A stretch of DNA of 64,000 bases from Nocardioides luteus (GTDB taxonomy: Bacteria; Actinomycetota; Actinomycetes; Propionibacteriales; Nocardioidaceae). The number at the start of each line of letters is the position of its first letter. Position 1 is the first letter of the stretch. The position numbers and the translations under genes are program-made. The notes under the pieces were generated by a model that did not search any database, was not told the DNA's origin, and saw only the letters and a program-made list of their open reading frames with translations. Below are positions 32,577 through 41,378 of the stretch, one piece after another. The DNA lies in NCBI RefSeq assembly GCF_015752315.1, contig NZ_JADOVJ010000001.1, positions 2,658,501 to 2,722,500 on the forward strand. The letters are read 5' to 3'.

Positions 32577-33892
32577 GACGCAGGCTGCGTGACGGCCTCG
32601 GTGTCCGCGTCGACCCGAGGACGACGAACGGTCACACCGGGGACGAGCGCCGCGGTGACGGCGAACAGGACCGTGGCCACCCACGCGATCGTCATCCAGC
32701 GCTCCCAGCCACCGGTCGCCTCGACCACCCGCGGCGCGAAGAGCACGGTCGCCAGGATGAAGGTGCGGTTGAGCAGGTGGTTGAGGCCGAAGGCACGACC
32801 CTGGATGTCGGGGTGGACCTCCTCGACGTGCTCGGAGAAGCTCGCCATCCACGGACCGAAGGTGGCAGCGAGGGCCACGCCGATGCCGATGAAGAGGACG
32901 ATCACCAGGCTCGAGGACGCCTCGCTCCCCCGGCTCATCAGCGCCAGGAAGGCGCCCAGGAAGACCGACGCGGCGACACCGCCTCCGACCATGAAGGCCT
33001 TGCGCCGCTGCGTACGGTCCGAGAGGCGGGCGAAGACGAGGCTCAGCGCGAGGTTGCTCAGCCAGAAGACCATCGTCATCGCCGAGGCCGCCCGGACCGA
33101 GACGCCGAACTGCTGGACGAGCATGGTCTGGGCGTAGGCGTTCATCGTGGCCAGCAGGACGTAGAGGAACGACATCGCGAGCACGTGCGTCCAGAACGCG
33201 CGGCGCGCCATGAGGAGGCTCAGACCCCTTCGGCCATGCGGCACGTCGACGGTGTGGGCGTCGTGCTCGGTCAGGCGTACGGCGCGGCGGACCTCGGGAG
33301 CGAGGTCACGCAGCGTGAGCGCGACGACGATCGCTCCGACCAGCGCGGCACCGGCCATGATGAACAGCTGCGAGCGCCACTCGTTGCCGAAGACGCCCAG
33401 GGTCGCCGAGGCGACGGCAGCGGCGAAGAAGTTCGCCCCCACGGACCCCCAGCTCCAGAACGCGAAGGCCTGGGCGCGGCCCATCCGCGGGGTGAAGTCG
33501 CGGATGAGCGGCTGGGTGCCGGCGACGGCGACGCCCTCGACGAAGGCGAGCACGATCCGGGCGAGCGCGAAGTGGCCCACCGAGTCCGCGGTGGCCATGA
33601 ACAGGCAGGCGGCGGCGGAGAGGAACATGAACGGGACCAGGATCCTCACCCGGCCGACCCGGTCGGCGAGCTCGCCGCCGAGATAGCCGGCCAGGGCTCC
33701 GAAGATCAGCGACGCGGCCGTGATGAGGCCGTAGGTCTTGAGCGACATCCCGAGGTCGTCGAGCAGCAGCGGCAGGACGGGAGCCAGCTGGCCCTCGAAC
33801 GCCGAGATGAACAGGGCGAGCACGACGACAGCCAGCAGCACGCGGCGGCGTGCTCCGACGGGGTACTCGGTGAGCAGGGTGCGGTAGGACAA
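32573..33892 (-). CDS. Major facilitator superfamily transporter
   Basis: 439 residues with twelve hydrophobic segments. The MFS loop motif GGELADRVGRVRIL lies between helices 2 and 3, and a degenerate copy (ARLSDRTQRRKAFMV) between 8 and 9. The TTG at 33890-33892 is preferred to a TTG at 33910, because the likely -10 (TAGCAT) places the transcript start after the latter, and AAGGGCGG precedes the former. First gene of an operon with two DUF202 genes. A 6-5-6 operator covers its promoter, so the adjacent TetR probably represses it. Substrate unknown. Confidence 0.9.
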   Translation of the reverse strand: MSYRTLLTEYPVGARRRVLLAVVVLALFISAFEGQLAPVLPLLLDDLGMSLKTYGLITAASLIFGALAGYLGGELADRVGRVRILVPFMFLSAAACLFMATADSVGHFALARIVLAFVEGVAVAGTQPLIRDFTPRMGRAQAFAFWSWGSVGANFFAAAVASATLGVFGNEWRSQLFIMAGAALVGAIVVALTLRDLAPEVRRAVRLTEHDAHTVDVPHGRRGLSLLMARRAFWTHVLAMSFLYVLLATMNAYAQTMLVQQFGVSVRAASAMTMVFWLSNLALSLVFARLSDRTQRRKAFMVGGGVAASVFLGAFLALMSRGSEASSSLVIVLFIGIGVALAATFGPWMASFSEHVEEVHPDIQGRAFGLNHLLNRTFILATVLFAPRVVEATGGWERWMTIAWVATVLFAVTAALVPGVTVRRPRVDADTEAVTQPAS

Positions 33893-33911
33893 CGGGGATC
33901 CGCCCTTCAAG

Positions 33912-33931
33912 ATGCTAGACAGAACGTCTAG
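33912..33931 (-). promoter_or_regulatory. MFS operon promoter with TetR-type operator
   Basis: CTAGAC-AGAAC-GTCTAG (33915-33931) is a perfect 6-5-6 inverted repeat. On the minus strand its right half runs into the -10 TAGCAT (33912-33917), the same arrangement as at 34654-34673. Confidence 0.7.
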
Positions 33932-34007
33932 TAACGGTCATCACGTCCGACTGTAGGCCGAGTGACCCGCACCACACAAGACACCGTGTCCACCTCAGCG
34001 CCGCACG

Positions 34008-34613
34008 TCAGCGGCGCTCGGGGTCGAATCCCGTCGCCCAGAAGCGGCCACGGCGCGAGAGCTCGACGAGCGTCTCGACGACCTGGTCGGTGGCGGGCCG
34101 CGGCTCCGGCGCGTCCAGCCACCACAGCAGCACCGCCATCTGCTCGCCGACCCAGGCCCGGGCCAGCACCTGGAGATCCACCCGCGGGCGCACGGCGTTC
34201 GCCTTCACCCGTGCCGTGAAGATCTCGTGGGCGGCCGTGCTCCAGGCGTCCTCGAACGCCCGCAGGCCGCGACCGTCCCCTTCGCCCCGCAGGATCATCC
34301 GGTACGCGTCAGGCTGCTCGCTCGCGTGCCGGAAGACCTCGGCCACCGGCTGCCCGGTGAATCCGGCGTCCTCCGGCGCGAGTACCTCGGCCAGTCGCTC
34401 CTCGAGCTCGCGGAGCACGGAGACCACCACATGGTCGTAGAGCGCCTCCTTGTCCTTGAAGTGCGTGTAGAAGGTCGCCCTGCCGACGTCGGCCGCGGCG
34501 ACGATGTCCTCGACCGTCACCGCGGCGTAGCCACGCTCGAGCACCAGGGAGACGAGCGCGTCACGGAGCGCCCCTCGCGTTCGCCGGCTGCGCCGGTCCT
34601 CAACCACCGTCAT
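34008..34613 (-). CDS. TetR-family transcriptional regulator
   Basis: 201 residues. The DNA-binding domain contains TVEDIVAAADVGRATFYTHFKDKEALYDHVV (about 30-60), followed by a helical ligand domain with a conserved actinobacterial C-terminus (ARAWVGEQMAVLLWWLD). The ATG at 34613 is chosen; the frame extends 16 codons earlier without support. It lies between the MFS operon and the acyl-CoA ligase operon, both of which have a matching operator at the same position relative to the -10, so it is the likely repressor of both. Confidence 0.9.
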   Translation of the reverse strand: MTVVEDRRSRRTRGALRDALVSLVLERGYAAVTVEDIVAAADVGRATFYTHFKDKEALYDHVVVSVLRELEERLAEVLAPEDAGFTGQPVAEVFRHASEQPDAYRMILRGEGDGRGLRAFEDAWSTAAHEIFTARVKANAVRPRVDLQVLARAWVGEQMAVLLWWLDAPEPRPATDQVVETLVELSRRGRFWATGFDPERR

Positions 34614-34653
34614 GCGCACTGTTCTAGCACTTTCCCGAACGGCTGGACTGTTT

Positions 34654-34673
34654 CTGGACACAGTGTCTATGAT
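34654..34673 (+). promoter_or_regulatory. Acyl-CoA ligase operon promoter with TetR-type operator
   Basis: CTGGAC-ACAGT-GTCTAT (34654-34670) runs into the near-perfect -10 TATGAT (34668-34673). It contains the inner palindrome GACAC-A-GTGTC and lies between the divergent TetR and ligase genes. Confidence 0.65.
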
Positions 34674-34677
34674 CTCG

Positions 34678-34693
34678 AGTGACCGCGCTCACA
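34678..34693. promoter_or_regulatory. CRP-like palindrome upstream of the ligase operon
   Basis: AGTGA-CCGCGC-TCACA matches TGTGA-N6-TCACA except for the first base. It lies just downstream of the -10, where a bound protein would repress. Its core equals that of the lipase site. Confidence 0.5.
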
Positions 34694-34723
34694 GCAGCGA
34701 CCCCGACCACCAGGAGGGCACCC

Positions 34724-36292
34724 GTGAATCTCGGTAGCTATCTCACCCGCACCGCGACGTTCACCCCCGACGCCACCGCCCTGGTCTCCGGCACCGACCG
34801 ATGGACCTACCGCCAGCTCGAGGACGACACCAACCGGCTCGCCGCTGCGCTCATCGCCCGCGGCTGCACACCGGGCACTCCCGTCGCCACCCTGGCCACC
34901 AATCGCGGCGAGCTGGTCGTCGCGGAGATGGCGATCTGCAAGGCGGGCGCGCTCCGGGTGCCGATCAGTGCGCGGCTCGCCGCCGCCGAGGTCGAGCACG
35001 TGCTCCTCGACGCCGCTGTCAGGATCGTCTTCACCGGCGGCGCCCACCTCGAGCTGGTCCGCAAGATCGCCGACGCGCACAGCCTGGACTGCCTCGTCGT
35101 CGACCTGGACAACAGCGCCACCCGCGCCGACGGCACCGTCGCGTACGACGCCCTGCTCGCCGAAGGCTCCACCGACCCGGTCTCCGTCGACGTCGACGAG
35201 GACGCCCCGGCCGTCCTCAACTTCACGTCCGGCTCGACCGGCACGCTGAAGGCGGCGGTCCAGACGGTCGGCAACCGGCTGGCCAACATGCGCAAGCTGG
35301 CCATGAACCCCTACGGTTCGCTCTCGGCCGAGGCCGTCTACCTCGCCCCGGGCCCGATCACCCACGCCAGCGGGATGGTGATCCTCGGCTGCTTCTTCCG
35401 CGGCGCTACGGTGGTCGTGCTGCCGGCCTTCGAGGTCGAGGCCTATCTCGACACGCTCGAGCGTGAGCGGGTGACCCACACCTTCGTCGTGCCCGTCATG
35501 CTCAACCTGGTCCTCGCCTCCCCCACGCTGCGCGACCGCGACCTCTCCGCGCTGCAGAGCATCACCGTCGGCGGTGCTCCGGTCAGCCCGGCGCGGCTGC
35601 GTGAGGCCGTCGAGGCGTTCGGTCCCGTGGTCAACCAGGGCTACGGACAGGGCGAGACGACGAGCGCGATCACCTTCCTCAGCTCCGAGGACGTCGTCCG
35701 CGGTATCGAGTCGGACCCGGAGCTGCTGCTCTCCTGCGGCCGTCCCGTCTACGACACCGAGGTGATCGTGGTCGACGAGGACCACAACCCGTTGCCCGCC
35801 GGCGAGATCGGCGAGATCGTGGCGCGCGGCCCCGACTGCGTACGGGAGTACTTCCACGCCCCCGAGGCGACAGCTGAGACCTTCCGCGACGGCTGGGTGC
35901 ACACCGGCGACCTCGGCCGGATCCGCGAGGACGGGTTCGTCTTCATCGTGGACCGGAAGAAGGACATGATCATCTCGGGCGGCTACAACGTCTACTGCTC
36001 CGAGGTCGAGGCCGCGCTCTACGAGCACCCCGCCGTCAGCGAGGCCTGCGTCGTCGGTGTGCCCAGCGAGAAGTGGGGCGAGACCGTGAAGGCGTACGTC
36101 ACGCTCGCCGCCGGCACCACCGCGACCGAGGAGGAGCTGCGCGACTTCTGCCGCACACGGCTCTCGGGGGTGAAGGTGCCGCGGATCATCGAGTTCGCCG
36201 ACACACTGCCCGTCAACCGCAACGGCAAGGTCGACCGGCGGGCGCTGCGTGAGCGCGACTGGGCCGGCACCGCGGAAGGTCGGCTGAGATGA
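34724..36292 (+). CDS. Acyl-CoA synthetase (AMP-binding ligase)
   Basis: 522 residues of the adenylate-forming superfamily: P-loop-like LNFTSGSTGTLKAAV (about 165-180), YGQGETTSA motif, GDLGRIREDGFVFIVDRKKDMI hinge and the catalytic Lys in NRNGKVDRRAL at the C-terminus. It activates a carboxylic acid to its CoA thioester. GTG at 34724 follows AGGAGG by 6 nt; a GTG at 34679, 5 nt after the -10, is an alternative. First gene of a four-gene coupled operon with acyl-CoA dehydrogenase, alkylsulfatase and carboxyltransferase. Confidence 0.92.
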   Translation: MNLGSYLTRTATFTPDATALVSGTDRWTYRQLEDDTNRLAAALIARGCTPGTPVATLATNRGELVVAEMAICKAGALRVPISARLAAAEVEHVLLDAAVRIVFTGGAHLELVRKIADAHSLDCLVVDLDNSATRADGTVAYDALLAEGSTDPVSVDVDEDAPAVLNFTSGSTGTLKAAVQTVGNRLANMRKLAMNPYGSLSAEAVYLAPGPITHASGMVILGCFFRGATVVVLPAFEVEAYLDTLERERVTHTFVVPVMLNLVLASPTLRDRDLSALQSITVGGAPVSPARLREAVEAFGPVVNQGYGQGETTSAITFLSSEDVVRGIESDPELLLSCGRPVYDTEVIVVDEDHNPLPAGEIGEIVARGPDCVREYFHAPEATAETFRDGWVHTGDLGRIREDGFVFIVDRKKDMIISGGYNVYCSEVEAALYEHPAVSEACVVGVPSEKWGETVKAYVTLAAGTTATEEELRDFCRTRLSGVKVPRIIEFADTLPVNRNGKVDRRALRERDWAGTAEGRLR

Positions 36293-37473
36293 CCTTCTCC
36301 CTCACCCCGTCCTACCCCGACAACCCGCGCCTGGACGAGCTGGTCCACCGGCTGCGGGACTACCTCGACGGCGAGCTCGCCGACTACGAGCGCGGCCTCG
36401 GCCTCGGCCCGGAGACGCCCCTGGACCGCTCGATGCTGGAGCCGGTGTGGCAGCGCAGCCGCGAGCTCGGCTTCTACGGCATCCACCTGCCCGAGTCGCT
36501 CGGCGGCCAGGGCCTGAGCTTCACCGAGCTGGCCGCGCTCAAGGAGGAGATCGGCGCGTCCGGCCGCCAGCTCGCCACCAGCGTGCTCGGCGACATGGGC
36601 GGCCCGCTCCGGGTCGGCGCGATCTTCGAACACGCGACCGAGCACCAGATCGAGAAGTACCTGATGCCCGTCGTCCGCGGCGAGCGCGCCTGCTGCTTCT
36701 CGATGACCGAGGACGACGCCGGCTCCGACGTACGCCGGATGCGGACCACCGCCACCCCGACGCCGGGCGGCTTCCTGATCAGCGGGCACAAGGTGTTCAG
36801 CACCGGTGGCACCTTCGCCGACTTCGCGATCCTGGTGGCCCGGATGGCCGGCGAGGAGGAGTCGTACACCGCCTTCTTCATCGACCTCGACTCCCCCGGC
36901 TGCCGGGTGCTGCCCGGCGACCTACCGCTGTCGGGGCAGAACATCGAGAGCGACGTCGTGCTCGAGGACTGCTTCGTGCCGCAGGAGAACCTGCTCGGCG
37001 AGATCGGCCAAGGCCTGCGGATCGCACTCGGCCGGGTCACCGCCAACCGGCTGCTGCACTGCCCGACCGCGCTCGGCGCGGCCCGGCGAGCACTCGCCCT
37101 GGCGCTCGACTTCGCCGCCCACCGCACCGTCTTCGACGGGCTGCTGCTGGAGAAGCAGGCGATCCAGCACAGGCTCGCCGACATGGCCACCGACTACTAC
37201 GCCGCCCGGTCGATGACCTACGACGCTCTGGCCGACCTGGACGCCGGCAGGCGTCCGCGGATCGAGTCGTTCATGTGCAAGCTGTTCGTGGCCGAACGCT
37301 CGTTCGAAATCGCCGATGCGGCGCTGCAGTTGCACGGCAAGGCCGGGATGGTCCGGGGCGCCGAGATCGAGGTGATCTGGCGGCGGCTGCGGATGTTCCG
37401 CGTGCTCACCGGCTCCTCGGAGATCCAGCGCAACGGCGTCATCCGCGATCTCGTGAAGTCGCTGGGGGCATGA
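36289..37473 (+). CDS. Acyl-CoA dehydrogenase
   Basis: 394 residues with the three-domain ACAD fold: helical N-domain, middle beta-domain with CFSMTEDDAGSDVRRMRTTA (FAD/substrate contact) and C-terminal helical domain ending VIWRRLRMFRVLTGSSEIQRN. It introduces the alpha-beta double bond in an acyl-CoA, passing electrons to ETF. The start overlaps the ligase stop (ATGA) and the stop overlaps the alkylsulfatase start, so it is tightly coupled within the operon. Chain length or branching is not readable from sequence. Confidence 0.93.
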   Translation: MTFSLTPSYPDNPRLDELVHRLRDYLDGELADYERGLGLGPETPLDRSMLEPVWQRSRELGFYGIHLPESLGGQGLSFTELAALKEEIGASGRQLATSVLGDMGGPLRVGAIFEHATEHQIEKYLMPVVRGERACCFSMTEDDAGSDVRRMRTTATPTPGGFLISGHKVFSTGGTFADFAILVARMAGEEESYTAFFIDLDSPGCRVLPGDLPLSGQNIESDVVLEDCFVPQENLLGEIGQGLRIALGRVTANRLLHCPTALGAARRALALALDFAAHRTVFDGLLLEKQAIQHRLADMATDYYAARSMTYDALADLDAGRRPRIESFMCKLFVAERSFEIADAALQLHGKAGMVRGAEIEVIWRRLRMFRVLTGSSEIQRNGVIRDLVKSLGA

Positions 37474-39293
37474 TGACCGACGTCCACCAGGAGGAGGCCG
37501 ACGCCCACCGCGGGTTCGTGGGCGCGCTGAAGCCCGGCGTCGTGACCAGGGCCGACGGCACCGTCGTGTTCGACGCCAACGCAGACGCCTTCCTCGACTC
37601 CCCCGCGCCGGAGACCGCACACCCGGGGCTGTGGCAGCACAGCCGGCTCACCTCGCTGCAGGGGCTGTTCGAGGTGACCAACGGCATCTATCAGGTCCGC
37701 GGCCTCGACCTCGCCAACCTCACCATCGTCGAGGGCGAGCGCGGCATCATCGTGATCGACACCCTCACCACGGCCGAGACCGCGGCGGCCGCGCTGGGGC
37801 TCTACCGCGAGCACCGTGGTGACCGGCCCGTCACCGGGGTGGTGCTGACCCATCCTCACGCCGATCACTTCGGCGGGATCGCCGCCGTGCTCGCGGCGGG
37901 CGGCGGTGACGTACCGGTGCTGGCACCGGAGGGGTTCCTGGAGCACGCGGTCTCGGAGAACGTCTACGTCGGTCCCGCGATGAACCGGCGCTCGACCTTC
38001 ATGTACGGCAGCATGCTGCCGGTCTCGCCGGACGGACACGTGGGCTGCGGCCTCGGTCCACGGCTGGCGTCGGGCACCATCGGGCTGGCCGAGCCGACCG
38101 ACTCGATCACCCGGACCGGGGAGACGCGGGTGATCGACGGCGTCGAGATGGAGTTCCAGCTCACGCCGGGCAGCGAGGCGCCGGCGGAGATGAACATCTA
38201 TCTCCCCGGCCGACGGGCACTGCTCCTGGCCGAGAACGCCGTCCACTCCCTGCACAACATCATCACCCTGCGCGGCGCCGAGGTGCGCGACGCCCGGTTG
38301 TGGGCGCACTACCTCACCGAGGCGATCGACCTGTTCGCCTCACGCGCCGACGTCGCCTTCGCGACCCATCACTGGCCGACCTGGGGTGCGGAGCGGATCG
38401 AGGCCTTCCTCGCCGGGCAGCGCGACGTCTACGCCTACCTGCACGACCAGACCGTACGTCTCACCAACCGAGGCCTGACGCCGAAGGAGATCGCCGAGGA
38501 GCTCGTCCTGCCACCGGCGCTCGACGCGCAGCCCTCGACCCGGGGCTACTACGGCTCGCTGAGCCACAACGTGAAGGGGATCTACCAGCGCTACCTGGGC
38601 TGGTACGACGCCAACCCCGCTCACCTGTGGGAGCTGCCACCGGCCGAGGAGGGCGAACGCTGGGTGCGGCTGCTCGGCGGCACGTCCGCGGCGATCGACC
38701 ACGCCGCCGCTCTCGTGGCGAGCGGCGAGAGCGGTGACCTGCGGTTCGCGGCGACCCTGCTCAACCATGTGGTCTTCGCGGACCCGTCGGAGCGAGCGGC
38801 CCGCGAGCTGCTGGCCGAGGTCTACACCCGGCTCGGGCACGGCGCGGAGAACGCCACCTGGCGCAACGTCTACCTCACCGGTGCGCGCGAACTCCTCGAC
38901 GGCCCGCAGGTACCTCCCCGCGGAGGCGGTCGGAGCCTGCTCGCCGCACTCACGGTCCCGCAGCTGCTCGACTCCCTCTCCATCCGGATCGACGGCCCGC
39001 GGGCGTGGGGCCTAGACCTGCGGATCGACTGGCATCTCACCGACCACGACGACACGGCCGCGGGCGGCTGGTGGCACGCCCGGCTCCGCAACGGGGTGCT
39101 GGTGCACCGGCGCGGCAGCGCCCCGGACCCGGCCGCGGGCCTCACCCTGACGCTCACCCGCCCGCAGCTCGCCGGTCTGCTGGGCGCGCGGCGGCTCGAC
39201 GGGATCGAGCACGCGGGTGACCTCGGTCTGCTCCAGCGGCTGCTGGGGGTGCTCGAGGCTCCCGACCCGGCATTCCCTATCGTGACCGCGTGA
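37470..39293 (+). CDS. Metallo-beta-lactamase-fold alkyl sulfatase (SdsA1-like)
   Basis: 607 residues. The binuclear zinc motif HPHADH is at residues 128-133; AENAVHSLHNIITLRGAEVRDA and FATHHWPTWG carry further family residues. The middle helical dimerisation domain and a C-terminal SCP2-like lipid-binding domain (from about 480) complete the SdsA1/BDS1 architecture. These enzymes release sulfate and an alcohol from alkyl sulfates such as SDS. No signal peptide is seen, so it is probably cytoplasmic. It is embedded, with 4-bp overlaps on both sides, in the acyl-CoA operon. Confidence 0.93.
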   Translation: MMTDVHQEEADAHRGFVGALKPGVVTRADGTVVFDANADAFLDSPAPETAHPGLWQHSRLTSLQGLFEVTNGIYQVRGLDLANLTIVEGERGIIVIDTLTTAETAAAALGLYREHRGDRPVTGVVLTHPHADHFGGIAAVLAAGGGDVPVLAPEGFLEHAVSENVYVGPAMNRRSTFMYGSMLPVSPDGHVGCGLGPRLASGTIGLAEPTDSITRTGETRVIDGVEMEFQLTPGSEAPAEMNIYLPGRRALLLAENAVHSLHNIITLRGAEVRDARLWAHYLTEAIDLFASRADVAFATHHWPTWGAERIEAFLAGQRDVYAYLHDQTVRLTNRGLTPKEIAEELVLPPALDAQPSTRGYYGSLSHNVKGIYQRYLGWYDANPAHLWELPPAEEGERWVRLLGGTSAAIDHAAALVASGESGDLRFAATLLNHVVFADPSERAARELLAEVYTRLGHGAENATWRNVYLTGARELLDGPQVPPRGGGRSLLAALTVPQLLDSLSIRIDGPRAWGLDLRIDWHLTDHDDTAAGGWWHARLRNGVLVHRRGSAPDPAAGLTLTLTRPQLAGLLGARRLDGIEHAGDLGLLQRLLGVLEAPDPAFPIVTA

Positions 39294-40789
39294 CCGACGA
39301 CACACCTGTGACCGGACTGGCCGAGCTGCACGCCCGCCGCTTCCTGACCACGGACGCGGCTCGCGCCGACAAGGTCGCCCGCTGGCACGGGAAGGGGCGG
39401 CGTACGGCTCGGGAGAACATCGCCGACCTGGTCGACCCGGGCTCGTTCGTCGAGTACGGGAGGTTCATCACCGCGGCCCAGGAGCAGCGTCGCGACCTGG
39501 CCGAGCTCGTCGTCGAGACTCCCGCCGACGGGATCATCGGCGGCACCGCCACCATCGGCGGCAAGCCGTGCGCGGTGCTGTCCTACGACTACCTGGTGAT
39601 GGCCGGTACGCAGGGCATGCGCGGGCATCGCAAGTCGGACCGGCTCATCGAGATCATCGGGCGGATGCGGCTCCCGACCGTCTTCTTCACCGAGGGCGGC
39701 GGCGGTCGCCCGGGCGACACCGACATCCCGCTCGTCTCCGCGCTCGATGTCGGCTCGTTCGCGCTGTGGGGCGAGCTCGAGGGCGTCGTGCCGCGGATCG
39801 CCGTCGTCTCCGGGCGCTGCTTCGCGGGCAACGCGGTCCTCGCCGGCTGTGCCGACCTCCGCATCGCCACGCCGGACGCCAACCTCGGCATGGCCGGCCC
39901 GGCGATGATCGCCGGCGGCGGGCTCGGCACCTTCGCCCCGGAGGACATCGGACCGGTGAAGGACCAGGCCGCCAACGGCGTCATCGACCTGGTCGTCGAG
40001 GACGAGGCCGCAGCCGTCGAGGCCGTACGCAGCATCCTCGCCTGTCTCGAGCCGGCCGCGGATGGCGGCGAGGCCGTCGACCAGACCGACCTGCGCACGA
40101 TCCTCCCCCACAACGACCGGGAGGCCTTCGACGTACGCCCTGTCGTCGAGACGCTCGCCGACGTCGACTCGGTCGTCTGGCTCCGCGAGGCGTTCGCTCC
40201 GGAGCTCGTCACCGCGCTGGCACGGATCGACGGGATCGCGGTCGGCGTGGTCGCCAACCAGTCGACGCACCTGGCCGGAGCGCTCACCGGCGACGCCTCG
40301 GTCAAGGCAGCCGACTTCCTCGCGCTGTGCGACCGCTGGGGTCTCCCGGTGGTGTCACTGGTCGACACCCCGGGGTTCATGGTCGGCCCCGAGGCCGAGC
40401 GGGGCGGCCTGGTCCGGCACGCCTCCCGGATGGTCGTCGCCGGCGCCCAGCTCTCGACACCGCTCGTCGGGGTGATCCTGCGCCGCGGCTACGGCCTCGG
40501 GGCGCAGGCGATGCTCGGCGGCAGCACCCACCGCCCGCTGCTCACCGTCGCCTGGCCCGACGCCCACCTCGGCCCGATGGGCCTGGAGGGCGCCGTACGC
40601 CTCTCCATGGCCGCCGAGCTCGCCGCGATGCCCGACGCGGAGCGTGAGGCGCGCGTCGCCGCGCTCACCGAGGAGTACCGCAAGCAGGCCAGCGCCCTCA
40701 ACGCCGCACGCGTGTTCGAGATCGACGACGTCATCGACCCCGCCGAGACACGTGCCGTCGTGGCGGCGACCCTCCAGCGGGCCCGATAA
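39290..40789 (+). CDS. Acyl-CoA carboxylase carboxyltransferase (beta) subunit-like
   Basis: 499 residues with two crotonase-fold carboxyltransferase halves: PADGIIGGTATIGGKPCAVLSYDY and FFTEGGGGRPGDTD in the first, VDTPGFMVGPEAERGGLVRHA and RRGYGLGAQAMLGG in the second. It would transfer CO2 from biotin to an acyl-CoA, as in propionyl- or methylcrotonyl-CoA carboxylase. No biotin carboxylase/BCCP subunit lies in the window, so it must borrow one. GTG start overlaps the sulfatase stop (GTGA). Last gene of the operon. Confidence 0.9.
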   Translation: MTDDTPVTGLAELHARRFLTTDAARADKVARWHGKGRRTARENIADLVDPGSFVEYGRFITAAQEQRRDLAELVVETPADGIIGGTATIGGKPCAVLSYDYLVMAGTQGMRGHRKSDRLIEIIGRMRLPTVFFTEGGGGRPGDTDIPLVSALDVGSFALWGELEGVVPRIAVVSGRCFAGNAVLAGCADLRIATPDANLGMAGPAMIAGGGLGTFAPEDIGPVKDQAANGVIDLVVEDEAAAVEAVRSILACLEPAADGGEAVDQTDLRTILPHNDREAFDVRPVVETLADVDSVVWLREAFAPELVTALARIDGIAVGVVANQSTHLAGALTGDASVKAADFLALCDRWGLPVVSLVDTPGFMVGPEAERGGLVRHASRMVVAGAQLSTPLVGVILRRGYGLGAQAMLGGSTHRPLLTVAWPDAHLGPMGLEGAVRLSMAAELAAMPDAEREARVAALTEEYRKQASALNAARVFEIDDVIDPAETRAVVAATLQRAR

Positions 40790-40808
40790 GCCCGCGAGCC
40801 CGCTGCGA

Positions 40809-40820
40809 TGACGTAGCCTC
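40809..40820. repeat. Direct repeat copy 1 flanking the DUF3592 gene
   Basis: TGACGTAGCCTC is repeated exactly at 41298-41309. The following 30-40 bases are also related in both copies (GCTCT, CTCGGGC and ATGGGAG in the same order). Confidence 0.6.
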
Positions 40821-40862
40821 CTGCCATCAGGCGGCTCTCGCCTCGGGCGATGGGAGACTTGG

Positions 40863-41300
40863 ATGTTCTTCGGCTGGCTCTTCGCGGGGATGGGCCTGCT
40901 GTTCGCGGGCATCGGGGTGTGGATCGTAGTCTGGTCGATCATCAGCCGCCAGCGGCTCTCGACCTGGACACCGTGGCAGGCCACGATCCGCGAGGTCGAG
41001 ACGAAGACGACCTCGAGCGGCGACCACGGCAGCCGTACCCGGCTGATCGCGCACTATGAGTATCGCGGTCCCGACGGCGGCACCTATGCGAGCTCGGGTA
41101 CGCTGCCCGACCGCCGGTTCCGGCTGGACGGGACGGTGCCGCCGTTGGACATCGTGGTCAACCCGCTCGACCCGTCGAAGTCGATGATCGCGGGATCCGG
41201 CGGAGGCACCGGCTGCGCGATCGTCTTCGGGATCATCTTCGGTGGGATGGGGCTGCTGTTCGCGTGCGTCGGCCTCGGGCTCGCCCGGGCTCCGATGTGA
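40863..41300 (+). CDS. DUF3592-type two-helix membrane protein
   Basis: 145 residues. N-terminal helix (FFGWLFAGMGLLFAGIGVWIVV), an extracytoplasmic-like beta domain with WQATIREVETKTTSSGDHGSRTRLIAHYEYRGPDGG, and a C-terminal helix (GCAIVFGIIFGGMGLLFACVG). This is the DUF3592 layout, function unknown. The two helices share the near-identical phrase GMGLLFA. A GGGAG sits 7 nt before the ATG. The gene is bracketed by a 12-bp direct repeat. Confidence 0.82.
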   Translation: MFFGWLFAGMGLLFAGIGVWIVVWSIISRQRLSTWTPWQATIREVETKTTSSGDHGSRTRLIAHYEYRGPDGGTYASSGTLPDRRFRLDGTVPPLDIVVNPLDPSKSMIAGSGGGTGCAIVFGIIFGGMGLLFACVGLGLARAPM

Positions 41301-41309
41301 CGTAGCCTC
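41298..41309. repeat. Direct repeat copy 2 flanking the DUF3592 gene
   Basis: TGACGTAGCCTC begins with the TGA stop codon of the DUF3592 gene. The downstream 50 bases align loosely to the gene's own 5' region but no gene follows on that strand. Confidence 0.6.
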
Positions 41310-41378
41310 TCAGCCGCGCCGCTCTGCTCGGGCCGCCACCTCGGCATGGGAGGCACAGGTCGATCAGGGACCGGACAG

